From assembly GCA_020025755.1 (NCBI GenBank), contig JAHHRO010000017.1:1-44241 (forward strand): a stretch of DNA of 44,241 nucleotides, in the 5' to 3' direction. Made by a program: the position numbers and the translations under genes. Below, one piece after another: positions 17,527 through 25,564 of the stretch. This stretch comes from Butyricicoccus sp. (GTDB taxonomy: Bacteria; Bacillota; Clostridia; Oscillospirales; Butyricicoccaceae). Below the pieces are notes generated by a model that had not been told where the DNA came from, ran no database searches, and saw only the letters and a program-made list of their open reading frames with translations. Every line of letters begins with the position of its first letter. The first letter of the stretch is position 1.

Positions 17527-17990
17527 TCTGTGTTGGCAAACTGGGCGAAAAATTCTGGAAGCAGGCATGTGAGGAATATATCAAACGCTTGCAGGCATAT
17601 TGCAAGCTGGAGGTCATCGAGCTGCCTGAACAGAAGCTGCCCGATCGCCCATCAGCCGGACAGCTGGATGCCGCCCTCAAGAAAGAAGCGCAGCTGATCG
17701 GGAGCAAGATCCCACAGGGCGCGGCAGTCATTGCCATGTGCGTGGAGGGCAAAACGATGTCCAGCGAAGCGTTGGCGCAGACCATCGGGGGGCTGACCGT
17801 ATCGGGCACGAGCCGCATCGCCGTGCTGATCGGCGGCTCATGCGGCATGGATGAAGCACTCAAACAGCAGGCGAAGCTGCGCCTGTCCATGTCGCCCATG
17901 ACATTTCCGCATCACCTCGCGCGTGTGATGGTACTGGAACAGATCTACCGTGCACTCAACATCATGGAGGGCGGAAAGTACCACAAATAA
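17508..17990 (+). CDS. rlmH: 23S rRNA (pseudouridine1915-N3)-methyltransferase RlmH
   Basis: 160 aa, the family standard being 155-160. SPOUT-class methyltransferase acting on helix 69 of the assembled 70S ribosome. The start SVSLICVGKLGEKFW, the SAM-knot region VLIGGSCGMDE and the signature C-terminus ending ALNIMEGGKYHK are all clear. I use the ATG at 17508, 7 bases after AAGGAAG, rather than the GTG at 17502, which would be too close to that site. It is the usual last gene after walJ. Confidence 0.95.
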   Translation: MLSVSLICVGKLGEKFWKQACEEYIKRLQAYCKLEVIELPEQKLPDRPSAGQLDAALKKEAQLIGSKIPQGAAVIAMCVEGKTMSSEALAQTIGGLTVSGTSRIAVLIGGSCGMDEALKQQAKLRLSMSPMTFPHHLARVMVLEQIYRALNIMEGGKYHK

Positions 17991-18017
17991 GGATACGGGG
18001 AGCAAACGAAGATTGCG

Positions 18018-18060
18018 GCTGGTGCGGTGCCTTGGAGCAGCACCAGCTTTGCGCGTTTTT
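18018..18060 (+). terminator. Terminator after rlmH
   Basis: GCTGGTGC (18018-18025) pairs with GCACCAGC (18040-18047); TTTGCGCGTTTTT follows. It closes the wal/murA block. Confidence 0.7.
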
Positions 18061-18129
18061 GGGGATCACACCGTGCAGGCGGAACGAAAAACGGCATGCG
18101 ATTTCCTAACAGATAGGAAAGGAAGCTGC

Positions 18130-18158
18130 TGCACAAAACGGGACGTGTGATGTATAAT
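18130..18158 (+). promoter_or_regulatory. Promoter for the PTS/glycoconjugate operon
   Basis: TGCACA (18130-18135), 17-bp spacer, consensus TATAAT (18153-18158), 20 bp before the regulator ATG. The strong -10 with a weak -35 fits an activated promoter. Confidence 0.6.
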
Positions 18159-18177
18159 AAAAAAGGAAGATAGGAAT

Positions 18178-20079
18178 ATGTTAACACTGAGACAAAGAGC
18201 CATTATTGATATCCTGCAAAGTGAGACGCAGGCAATGACGGGGCGTGCGCTGGCGCAGATGCTGGGCGTCTCTGACCGCACGATCCGTTCGGATATCGAG
18301 GAGATCAATCGGCAGTTTGACTGTGAGTTTATCACGGCAAGCCATCGCAATGGATATCGTCTGGATGCAGATCTCTATAAAACCTATCAGACCGCACGGA
18401 AAGATCCGATTCCACAGACCGCACAGCAGAGATGCCTGTATCTGATCAAGGAACTGCTGTTCCATGCGGAGGAGGTCAATCTGATCGCTCTGCAAAATCA
18501 GGTGTTTGTCAGCGGATCTTCCATCGACAGCGACATTAGAAAAGTACGGGCTATGATCCGCGAATTTCCGAAACTGCGGCTGGTGCGCAGCAAAAACCAT
18601 CTGCGGCTTGAGGGCGAGGAGAGCGAAAAGCGAAGGCTGTATAAAAAGCTGCTCACACGCGAGACCGAGGGCAATTTTATCAACCTCAGTGCAATGGCTG
18701 GCATCTGGCAGGAGTTCGATCTGCTGGAGATCAAGGACGCATTCGAGGAGATCTGTGAAAAATACGAATACCATATCCCTGAACTGGTGTACCCCATGAT
18801 TATGCTGCATGCAGGGGTATCGGTAGAGCGCATGCTGAATGATAACTTTGTAGAGGATACCGTGTGTGATCCGCAGCTTTGGGAACGCGTCGAGTACAAG
18901 ATTGCGGACGAGCTGTTTGATCGGATCGCGGAGCTTTACCCCGTGGCACGCGTGGAGGACGAGGTCAGCCGATTTGCCGAACTGCTCATGCGCAAGAACA
19001 ACCTCTATAAAAATGAATGTGGGGAGGACTTGGATGGACTCATCCATACCATCCTGCAAAACATTCAAAATCGCTTTGAGATCGACTTCGGCAGAGATGA
19101 GGAGTTTGTCAGTGGGATTATATCGCACATCCAACTCCTGCTTAAACGGCTGGAGCAGCAGACTGATACCACCAACCCATACCTGCCCGAAATCAAATGG
19201 AAATATCCTTTGGTATTTGAGATGGCGGTAGAGGCTGCCAACGCGATCGAAGAATACAGCCATTGCAGACTCAATGAGAAAGAGATTTGTTATCTGGCAC
19301 TGCATTTGGGGGTTGCGTATGAACGCTCCAATGCGGTTCCCCGTTATCGTGTGGTACTGATTGCGCCCAACAGCTATGTCACCATTACACGGCAGTGTAT
19401 GGACAATCTGGTGCAGCGGTTTGGAAATCGCATGGAGCTGGTACATCGCTATCATCTGTTCGATGAACGAAAGATCGTACAGGATGACCCACACCTGATC
19501 TTATCGACCGTCCCCTTAAAGCATGATCTGCATATCCCGACCATCCAGATCTCATTGTTTGTCAGCGGAGAGGACGAAAGCCGTATTTTTCAGGCACTCA
19601 ACCGCTTGGATCGCTCCAGATATCATCATGATTTTATCCAGCAGGTGCGCGATCTGCTGTGTCCGGAATTGTTCTATATGCAGAAGCGTATGAGCAGTCA
19701 GGAGCAGGTCATTTCGTTTTTGTGTGACAGGCTTCAGGCAGCAGGGCTGGATGACGGAAGTCTGAAAGAAAATGTATGCAGGCGGGAATCCTATGCCGCA
19801 ACGTCCTTTGCCTATGGCTTTGCCATTCCGCATACAATGGGCGCATTCGTACAGAAGACGAGTATTTCCATCCTGCTTTTGCAGGAACCGCTCAAATGGG
19901 GGGAACACGATGTACGCCTTGTGGTGCTTTTGGGGATCAGAGAGGAAGAAAATCAGGTGCTCAAAGTGTTTCTGGACTGGCTGTTCCACATCGTGACCAA
20001 TCACACAAAGTTTCAGGAGCTGATCGGTTCGGCGAGCTTTGAGGAGTTCCGCGACCGGATCATTTGTGCCAACGAGTAA
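18178..20079 (+). CDS. LicR/BglG-family PRD transcriptional activator with PTS EIIA domain
   Basis: 633 aa, LicR length. Order: HTH_11 (about 1-60, MLGVSDRTIRSDIEEINRQF), a second Mga-type HTH (about 75-160), PRD1 (about 180-280) with the His-containing YPMIMLHAGVSVERM, PRD2 (about 290-395) with CYLALHLGVAYERS, a degenerate EIIB-like segment (about 400-480), and a C-terminal EIIA2 domain with FAIPHTMGAF (His552). Such proteins are activated by HPr phosphorylation of a PRD and inhibited by their cognate PTS. The EIIB-like strand reads VVLIAPNSYVTITRQ, so the phosphorylatable Cys of active EIIB domains is absent. It heads the operon and presumably controls the PTS genes behind it. Confidence 0.9.
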   Translation: MLTLRQRAIIDILQSETQAMTGRALAQMLGVSDRTIRSDIEEINRQFDCEFITASHRNGYRLDADLYKTYQTARKDPIPQTAQQRCLYLIKELLFHAEEVNLIALQNQVFVSGSSIDSDIRKVRAMIREFPKLRLVRSKNHLRLEGEESEKRRLYKKLLTRETEGNFINLSAMAGIWQEFDLLEIKDAFEEICEKYEYHIPELVYPMIMLHAGVSVERMLNDNFVEDTVCDPQLWERVEYKIADELFDRIAELYPVARVEDEVSRFAELLMRKNNLYKNECGEDLDGLIHTILQNIQNRFEIDFGRDEEFVSGIISHIQLLLKRLEQQTDTTNPYLPEIKWKYPLVFEMAVEAANAIEEYSHCRLNEKEICYLALHLGVAYERSNAVPRYRVVLIAPNSYVTITRQCMDNLVQRFGNRMELVHRYHLFDERKIVQDDPHLILSTVPLKHDLHIPTIQISLFVSGEDESRIFQALNRLDRSRYHHDFIQQVRDLLCPELFYMQKRMSSQEQVISFLCDRLQAAGLDDGSLKENVCRRESYAATSFAYGFAIPHTMGAFVQKTSISILLLQEPLKWGEHDVRLVVLLGIREEENQVLKVFLDWLFHIVTNHTKFQELIGSASFEEFRDRIICANE

Positions 20080-20098
20080 GCACGAGGGAGAACGAGAG

Positions 20099-20668
20099 AT
20101 GAAGAAAAAGAAGAAGCACACAGGCAGTCCGGCGGAGGATGCCAGCATGAGCCGCCGGTTTTTTGCCTATTTGATCGACTGGTATCTGGGCGGTCTTATG
20201 ACTGCGTTTCCGATCGCGCTGTTTTCCATGAAGCAGTTCGATACGGTGCAAAATCAAAATATTTTGACCTTCGCGCCGCCGACCGGTGTCATCGCAGGCG
20301 TTTTGGGCGTATTGTTCGCGCTCGTCTATTATGTTGTGATCCCAGCCGCCTGCTGGAAGGGACAAACGCCCGGAAAGCGTATGCTCCGGCTCAAGATCGT
20401 ACAGCAGGACGAAACCGAGGCATCTCTTGGTACGATGCTAATGCGGCAGGGTCTGGGTATCATCGTGCTCGAAGGGGGACTCGTGACGGCAAGCGCGGTC
20501 TGGCATCAGGTGGCAGAGCTGCTCACGGGTGTTTCGCTGGTAAAGCCTCTTATGTATGCAGGGATGGTGGTCAGCGTCCTCTCTGCGCTCCTTGCGCTCA
20601 CGCAGGGACACCTTGCGATCCATGATCGTCTGGCAGGTACAAAGGTGATCCAGCTCGCGGCAAAGTGA
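20099..20668 (+). CDS. RDD family membrane protein
   Basis: 189 aa. The Lys-rich N-terminus is followed by the RDD signature RRFFAYLIDWYLGG and three or four membrane helices (about residues 18-42, 62-84, 112-132, 147-168). The function of RDD proteins is unsettled; some act in ion or solute transport. The start at 20099 follows GAGGGAGAACGAG and lies 19 bp after the regulator stop; the in-frame ATG at 20039 is inside the regulator gene. Its place between regulator and PTS genes suggests a membrane role in the same pathway. Confidence 0.8.
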   Translation: MKKKKKHTGSPAEDASMSRRFFAYLIDWYLGGLMTAFPIALFSMKQFDTVQNQNILTFAPPTGVIAGVLGVLFALVYYVVIPAACWKGQTPGKRMLRLKIVQQDETEASLGTMLMRQGLGIIVLEGGLVTASAVWHQVAELLTGVSLVKPLMYAGMVVSVLSALLALTQGHLAIHDRLAGTKVIQLAAK

Positions 20669-20729
20669 GTGGGGAGCACCTGTATGCATACAAACAGGAA
20701 TCGTTTCAAAAAGAAGGGAGAACACAGAT

Positions 20730-21053
20730 ATGGAACAAATGGAAATGATCTGCTTTCAGATCATCTCATCCGTTGGCATGGCAAAGTCCAGCTATGTGGA
20801 AGCCATGCGCGCAGCGGCAAAGGGTGATTTCGACGAGGCGGCAGAAAAGATGAAAGAGGGCGATGCCTTCTATGCAAAGGGACACGATGCCCATGCCGAC
20901 CTCATTGCGCAGGAGGCAAACGGCGAAGCCGTTGCATTCAGCCTGATCCTGATGCATGCAGAGGATCAGATGATGGCATCGGAGACCGTGCGCCTCATGG
21001 CAGAGGAAAACATCAAGCTGTATCAAAAGCTGACTGAAATGAAGGAAAAGTAA
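20730..21053 (+). CDS. PTS lactose/cellobiose-family IIA component
   Basis: 107 aa three-helix IIA subunit. It has SSVGMAKSSYVEAMRAA at the N-terminus and the phospho-acceptor His76 in LILMHAEDQMM. It transfers phosphate from HPr to the IIB below. AGAAGGGAGAA precedes the ATG. Length and motif match LicA/CelC/LacF-type proteins. Confidence 0.94.
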   Translation: MEQMEMICFQIISSVGMAKSSYVEAMRAAAKGDFDEAAEKMKEGDAFYAKGHDAHADLIAQEANGEAVAFSLILMHAEDQMMASETVRLMAEENIKLYQKLTEMKEK

Positions 21054-21108
21054 GGAAAGGGGGAACAGAGCACTTCGTTTCACGGCTTAAAAATAGGAGG
21101 AAAATTTT

Positions 21109-21429
21109 ATGAAGAAGATCTATTTATTCTGCTCCGCTGGTATGTCCACCAGTATGCTCGCAAACAAGATGCAGGAAGCGGCAAATGCACACAACCTCCC
21201 GATCAAGGTCGCAGCATATCCACATAACAAGCTGGGCGAGATCTTTGAGAGCGACCGTCCGGACTGCATCCTGCTTGGACCGCAGGTCAAGTACATGTAT
21301 GACGAGACGGTCAAGCAGTATGGCGGCGAGGGCGTGCCGATCGCGGTCATCGATGCCGGAGACTACGGCATGATGGACGGCGAAAAGGTGCTGAAAACCG
21401 CGATCAAGCTGATCAAGGCGAACAAGTAA
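21109..21429 (+). CDS. PTS lactose/cellobiose-family IIB component
   Basis: 106 aa stand-alone IIB. The P-loop-like KKIYLFCSAGMSTSML contains phospho-acceptor Cys8. LGPQVKYMYDETVKQYGG and the C-terminal helix fit the cellobiose/chitobiose branch. AGGAGGAAA precedes the start. It passes phosphate to the sugar bound by the IIC. Confidence 0.94.
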   Translation: MKKIYLFCSAGMSTSMLANKMQEAANAHNLPIKVAAYPHNKLGEIFESDRPDCILLGPQVKYMYDETVKQYGGEGVPIAVIDAGDYGMMDGEKVLKTAIKLIKANK

Positions 21430-21450
21430 AGAAAAAGGGGGACAAGAAAT

Positions 21451-22818
21451 ATGCTGAAGAAGTTAGAAAAGATCTTCATGCCGCTGGCAGAGATGATCGG
21501 CAGAAACAAATACCTGATGTCCATTCGTGACGGCTTTTTGATCTCCACACCGCTGCTCATTGCAGGCTCTATTTTTCTGGTCATTGCAAACTTCCCGATC
21601 CCAGCGTGGATGGACTTTCTGTCCAATACCATCGTAAATGAGGCGACCGGTGAAACGCTGGCTGCAATGCTCAACAAGCCATCGGATGCGACCTTTACCA
21701 TTATGGCGATCTTTGCCGTTATGGGCATCGGTCACAGCTTTGCAAAGCAGATGAAAACCAACCCGATTTTCGGTGCTGCGGTGGCACTGATGAGCTGGTT
21801 TTTGCTGATGCCTTACCGCATGACCGCTGAGGTCACCTTGGGTGAAGTATCCGGACCTGCAAACATCACGGCACTGTCTCTTGGCTGGCTGGGTGCAAAG
21901 GGTATCTTCGTGGGTATCATCTGTGCGTTCGTATCCGTTCATATCTATGCGTGGGTTGAGCGCAAGGGTTGGGTCATCAAGATGCCGGAGGGCGTTCCGC
22001 CGACCGTTGTGGAATCCTTCTCTGCACTGATCCCTGCAACCGTTGTTATGACCATATTCGGCGTGATCAACCTGGGCGTCAACTACTTTGGTACCAACGC
22101 ATTCAAGCTCATTTTCGAGTTCCTGCAGACCCCACTCTTGAACCTTGGCGATACGCTGGGCGCAATGGTCATTGCGTATATCTTCCTGCATTTCTTCTGG
22201 TTCTTCGGTGTCAACGGCGGTTCTGTTGTTGGCGCGGTGTTCAACCCGATCCTCCAGACCCTGTCTCTGGAAAACCTCGATTTCTTCCGCACCGGTGTGG
22301 GCACTGGCCACATCATCTGCCAGCAGTTTCAGGATCTGTACGCAACCTTTGGCGGCGCAGGCTCTACCCTGTCGCTCGTCATTGCGATGATCTGGTTCTG
22401 TAAGTCCAAGCGTATCACGCAGCTCGGTAAGCTGTCGCTCGTGCCGGGTATCTTCAACATCAACGAGCCGATCATCTTTGGTCTGCCGATCGTGCTCAAT
22501 CCAACCATGCTCATTCCGTTCATGCTCGTTCCGACCCTGAACATTGTGATCTCTTACTTTGCAATGTCGCTGGGCTTTGTGCCGATCTGTTCGGGTGTCA
22601 ATATCCCATGGACTTGTCCGTTGGGTATCTCTGGTCTGCTGGCAACCAACTGGGCTGGCGGTCTGCTCCAGATCGCACTGCTCGTGCTCGGCGTATTCAT
22701 CTATATGCCGTTCATCAAGATCATGGATCATCAATATCTCAAGGAGGAAGCCGAGGCGGCAAACAAGAGCGACGATGACGACATTTCGCTCGATGACCTC
22801 TCGTTTGATGATCTCTAA
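21451..22818 (+). CDS. PTS lactose/cellobiose-family IIC permease
   Basis: 455 aa polytopic permease with about ten hydrophobic segments. It carries the family signature NINEPIIFGLPIVLNPTM and the FWFFGVNGGSVVG loop. This branch imports beta-linked disaccharides (cellobiose, chitobiose, lactose) and phosphorylates the 6-OH of the non-reducing sugar. The transported substrate cannot be deduced; the neighbours point to an amino-sugar conjugate. The last 17 residues are strongly acidic (DDDDISLDDLSFDDL), unlike the usual ending. Confidence 0.94.
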   Translation: MLKKLEKIFMPLAEMIGRNKYLMSIRDGFLISTPLLIAGSIFLVIANFPIPAWMDFLSNTIVNEATGETLAAMLNKPSDATFTIMAIFAVMGIGHSFAKQMKTNPIFGAAVALMSWFLLMPYRMTAEVTLGEVSGPANITALSLGWLGAKGIFVGIICAFVSVHIYAWVERKGWVIKMPEGVPPTVVESFSALIPATVVMTIFGVINLGVNYFGTNAFKLIFEFLQTPLLNLGDTLGAMVIAYIFLHFFWFFGVNGGSVVGAVFNPILQTLSLENLDFFRTGVGTGHIICQQFQDLYATFGGAGSTLSLVIAMIWFCKSKRITQLGKLSLVPGIFNINEPIIFGLPIVLNPTMLIPFMLVPTLNIVISYFAMSLGFVPICSGVNIPWTCPLGISGLLATNWAGGLLQIALLVLGVFIYMPFIKIMDHQYLKEEAEAANKSDDDDISLDDLSFDDL

Positions 22819-22838
22819 GACACAAGGAGAACACAAGC

Positions 22839-23363
22839 ATGAAAATCATTATGATTTACGATCAGATTCAGGCAGGTGCCGGAATCAAGGACGATCACAT
22901 GGTTCCGCTTGGAGCCAAAAAGGATGCAGTTGGCCCTGCTCTGATGATGGAGCCATTCCTCAAGCAGATCGACGGCCGCGTGATCGCGTGCCTGTACTGC
23001 GGAGATGGATTCTTTGCACAGGATGAGGCAGAGGTCAGCCGTAAGCTGTGTGCGATGGTAAAGAAACTCGGCCCGGATATTGTCATGTGCGGTCCGGCGT
23101 TCAATTACCTCGGATACGGAAAAATGGCAGCCAAGGTTGCCAAGGATGTCGTGGATACCACGGGTGTTCCGGCGTTTGCTGCGATGTCCAGAGAAAACGA
23201 AGAAACAATTGCACAATACAAGGATCAGATCCACATTGTAGAGACCCCGAAAAAGGGTGGGGTCGGACTCAATGAATCGCTGGAAGGCATGTGCTTGTTG
23301 GCAAAGGCAATGTATGACAACAAGGACGTTGACACCGTTGTAGAAAAATATTGTTTCCGTTGA
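22839..23363 (+). CDS. GrdB-like short protein (glycine/betaine reductase B N-domain family)
   Basis: 174 aa. It resembles the N-terminal part of the GrdB/GrdI-type subunit of glycine/sarcosine/betaine reductases: a CLYCGDGFFAQ segment, then LGPDIVMCGPAFNYLGYG and VPAFAAMSREN. It lacks the C-terminal half in which GrdB carries selenocysteine, and no in-frame TGA occurs inside, so it cannot be a full reductase. Several Cys remain (CLYCGD, MCGPA). Role here unknown; a redox or substrate-binding role in the same catabolic path is a guess. It starts 20 bp after the IIC stop with CAAGGAGA. Confidence 0.75.
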   Translation: MKIIMIYDQIQAGAGIKDDHMVPLGAKKDAVGPALMMEPFLKQIDGRVIACLYCGDGFFAQDEAEVSRKLCAMVKKLGPDIVMCGPAFNYLGYGKMAAKVAKDVVDTTGVPAFAAMSRENEETIAQYKDQIHIVETPKKGGVGLNESLEGMCLLAKAMYDNKDVDTVVEKYCFR

Positions 23364-23372
23364 GCAAGAAAT

Positions 23373-23416
23373 GCTGGGGGCACGGTTCCGGAAACGGGAT
23401 CGTGCCTCAGCTTTTT
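23373..23416 (+). terminator. Internal terminator/attenuator in the PTS operon
   Basis: GCTGGGGGCACGG and CGTGCCTCAGC pair with one bulge, followed by TTTTT. It lies between the GrdB-like gene and the asparaginase and may reduce downstream expression; no strong promoter follows it. Confidence 0.65.
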
Positions 23417-23457
23417 GTAAGCCATAAAATACGCACAACAGAAAGGAAGGATTTGCT

Positions 23458-24414
23458 ATGTGGGGCATCATTGCAACATGGAGAATGGCAGTTGAGGGCA
23501 TCGGCAAGGCAAGTGAAATGCTGAAAGCGGAGGGTGATGCAGGCGACGCGATCGAGGCTGCCATCAAGGAAGTAGAGGACTTCCCGTATTATAAATCCGT
23601 CGGTTACGGCGGACTGCCCAATGAGGAAATGGAAGTGGAGCTGGACGCCGCGTATATGGACGGCGACACTCTGGATATCGGTGCGGTCGGCGCAATCAAG
23701 GACTTTGCCAACCCGATCTCCATTGCGCGTCGTCTGTCGCAGCAGTCGGTGAATAATTTCCTTGTGGGCGAGGGCGCAGAAAAGTTTGCCCATCGTGAGG
23801 GATTCGAGCGCAAGAACATGCTCAGTGACCGCGCAAAGATCCATTATCGCAACCGTGTCAAGGAGGTGCAGGAGCAGGAGATCAAGCCCTATTCCGGCCA
23901 TGACACCGTTGGCATGGTGTGTCTGGATACCCACGGCAAGATGACGGCGGCGACCTCCACAAGCGGACTGTTTATGAAGAAAAAGGGACGCGTGGGCGAT
24001 TCTCCGATTTCAGGCTCGGGCTTCTATGTAGACAGCATGGTAGGCGGCGCGACCGCGACCGGACTGGGTGAGGACGTCATGAAGGGCTGTGTGTCTTACG
24101 AGATCGTGCGCCTGATGAAAGAGGGAATGCATCCGCAGGCAGCGTGTGAAAAGGCGGTGCAGATGTTTGACGAGACGCTGCGCCGCCGCCGCGGAAAGGC
24201 AGGCGATATGTCGCTGGTTGCCATGAACAACAAGGGCGAATGGGGCGTTGCGACCAACATCGAGGGCTTTTCCTTTGCGGTTGCAACCGCCGATCAGGAG
24301 CCCATCGTATATCTGACCAAGCAGGTAGACGGCAAGTGCGTGCATGAGGTTGCAAGTCAGGAATGGCTGGACAACTATATGAAGACACGCATGGCACCGC
24401 TGGTGGAGAAGTGA
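23458..24414 (+). CDS. N4-(beta-N-acetylglucosaminyl)-L-asparaginase (glycosylasparaginase)
   Basis: 318 aa Ntn-hydrolase of the Asparaginase_2 family. The autocleavage site is GHDTVGMV with nucleophile Thr150, giving chains of about 149 and 169 residues. The segment GRVGDSPISGSGFYVD and the glycines of VGGATATGLGEDVMKGC match glycosylasparaginases rather than plant-type isoaspartyl peptidases. The enzyme cleaves the amide between GlcNAc and Asn left after N-glycoprotein breakdown. No signal peptide is seen, so substrate must be imported, in line with the PTS genes upstream. GAAAGGAAGGA precedes the ATG. Confidence 0.9.
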   Translation: MWGIIATWRMAVEGIGKASEMLKAEGDAGDAIEAAIKEVEDFPYYKSVGYGGLPNEEMEVELDAAYMDGDTLDIGAVGAIKDFANPISIARRLSQQSVNNFLVGEGAEKFAHREGFERKNMLSDRAKIHYRNRVKEVQEQEIKPYSGHDTVGMVCLDTHGKMTAATSTSGLFMKKKGRVGDSPISGSGFYVDSMVGGATATGLGEDVMKGCVSYEIVRLMKEGMHPQAACEKAVQMFDETLRRRRGKAGDMSLVAMNNKGEWGVATNIEGFSFAVATADQEPIVYLTKQVDGKCVHEVASQEWLDNYMKTRMAPLVEK

Positions 24415-24415
24415 T

Positions 24416-25546
24416 ATGAACGGACGAAACGAAGCGATCGAGCAGCAGATCTGCGCCGAGGTGGAAGCTCTGCATGCGGAACTGCTGGACGAGATCACCG
24501 AGCTGGTGAAGATCGACAGCACCGAGCGCGCGGCACAGCCCGAAGCACCGTTTGGCGCAGGGGTGCGGCAGGCACTCGATCATACGCTGGCACTGGCAAG
24601 GCGGCTGGGCTTTGAGACCACAGACGTCGATCATTATATGGGCTATGCGTCCTATCGTACGGCAGACTGCAAGGAGAGCGGCTATGTTGGCGCGATCGGA
24701 CATTTGGACGTCGTACCGGCTGGAACGGGCTGGAAGGAGCCGCCGTTCTCCGGCTTTCGGGAAGATGGTGTGCTGTATGGGCGCGGCGTGCTGGACAACA
24801 AGGGACCGATCTTATCCTGTCTCTATGCCGCTTACGCCTTGAAACGCTTGGGCGTGCCCATTTCGCGTGAGATCCGCATTTTGTTCGGCTGCGATGAGGA
24901 GACCGGTTTTGAGGATCTCAAGTATTTTCTGCAAAAAGAAGAACCGCCCGTCATGGGTTTTACGCCGGACTGCAAGTATCCCGTCGTCTATGCCGAGCGC
25001 GGCAGGGCACTGGTGCAGGTCATCGCGCCGGACATGGATGCCCTGTTCCGCCTCATGAACGACTATATCCTCAACGCCAAGAACAACGGCGAGCGGCTGG
25101 GTATTGCCTTTGAGGATGCGGAGTTCGGTATGCTAGAGGTGCGCGGCTATACCATGGTCAAGGCAGGGGACAAACCTGCGGTGCAGTTTGCCATCAGCTA
25201 TCCGGCAGGCTGTACCTGTGCACAGCTGACCGAACAACTCGCGCAGACCCTGCCCGACTATGAAGTGAAGTGCGTGAGCAACTTCGATCCCGTGCGCTTC
25301 CCGAAGGATTGCCGTCTGGTGGATACCCTGCGCTATACCTACGAGCAGGTGACCGGACAGGACGGAACCCCTGTGACGACAACGGGCGGCACATATGCCA
25401 AGCTCATGCCCAATATCGTTCCCTTTGGGCCGTCCTTCCCCGGGCAGAAGGGCATCGGCCACCAGCCAAATGAATGGATGCGTGCAGACGATCTTTTGAC
25501 CAATGCAAAGATCTATGCACTGAGCCTGTATTACTTAGCACAATAA
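24416..25546 (+). CDS. M20 family (PepV/Sapep-like) metal-dependent dipeptidase
   Basis: 376 aa, cytoplasmic. M20 metal and catalytic motifs: GHLDVVPAG (His96, Asp98), RGVLDNKGP (bridging Asp), FGCDEETGFED (base Glu and ligand Glu), TPDCKYPVVYAERG and a C-terminal GIGHQPNEWM His. It is about 90 residues shorter than PepV; the missing part falls in the lid domain, so substrate length limits may differ. It starts one base after the asparaginase stop (TGATATG), implying translational coupling. It could trim the peptide part of a glycopeptide or split an Asp-containing dipeptide. Confidence 0.88.
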   Translation: MNGRNEAIEQQICAEVEALHAELLDEITELVKIDSTERAAQPEAPFGAGVRQALDHTLALARRLGFETTDVDHYMGYASYRTADCKESGYVGAIGHLDVVPAGTGWKEPPFSGFREDGVLYGRGVLDNKGPILSCLYAAYALKRLGVPISREIRILFGCDEETGFEDLKYFLQKEEPPVMGFTPDCKYPVVYAERGRALVQVIAPDMDALFRLMNDYILNAKNNGERLGIAFEDAEFGMLEVRGYTMVKAGDKPAVQFAISYPAGCTCAQLTEQLAQTLPDYEVKCVSNFDPVRFPKDCRLVDTLRYTYEQVTGQDGTPVTTTGGTYAKLMPNIVPFGPSFPGQKGIGHQPNEWMRADDLLTNAKIYALSLYYLAQ

Positions 25547-25564
25547 AAAAGGAGAGAACCGATT

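Noticed and set aside
21463..22836. 457-codon open frame antisense to the PTS IIC
   Set aside because: Composition dominated by His, Arg and Gln with no hydrophobic or domain pattern; the plus strand is a certain IIC.
22839..23363. Selenoprotein reading of the GrdB-like gene
   Set aside because: No internal in-frame TGA, and downstream of the stop is a terminator hairpin, not a continuation of the reading frame.
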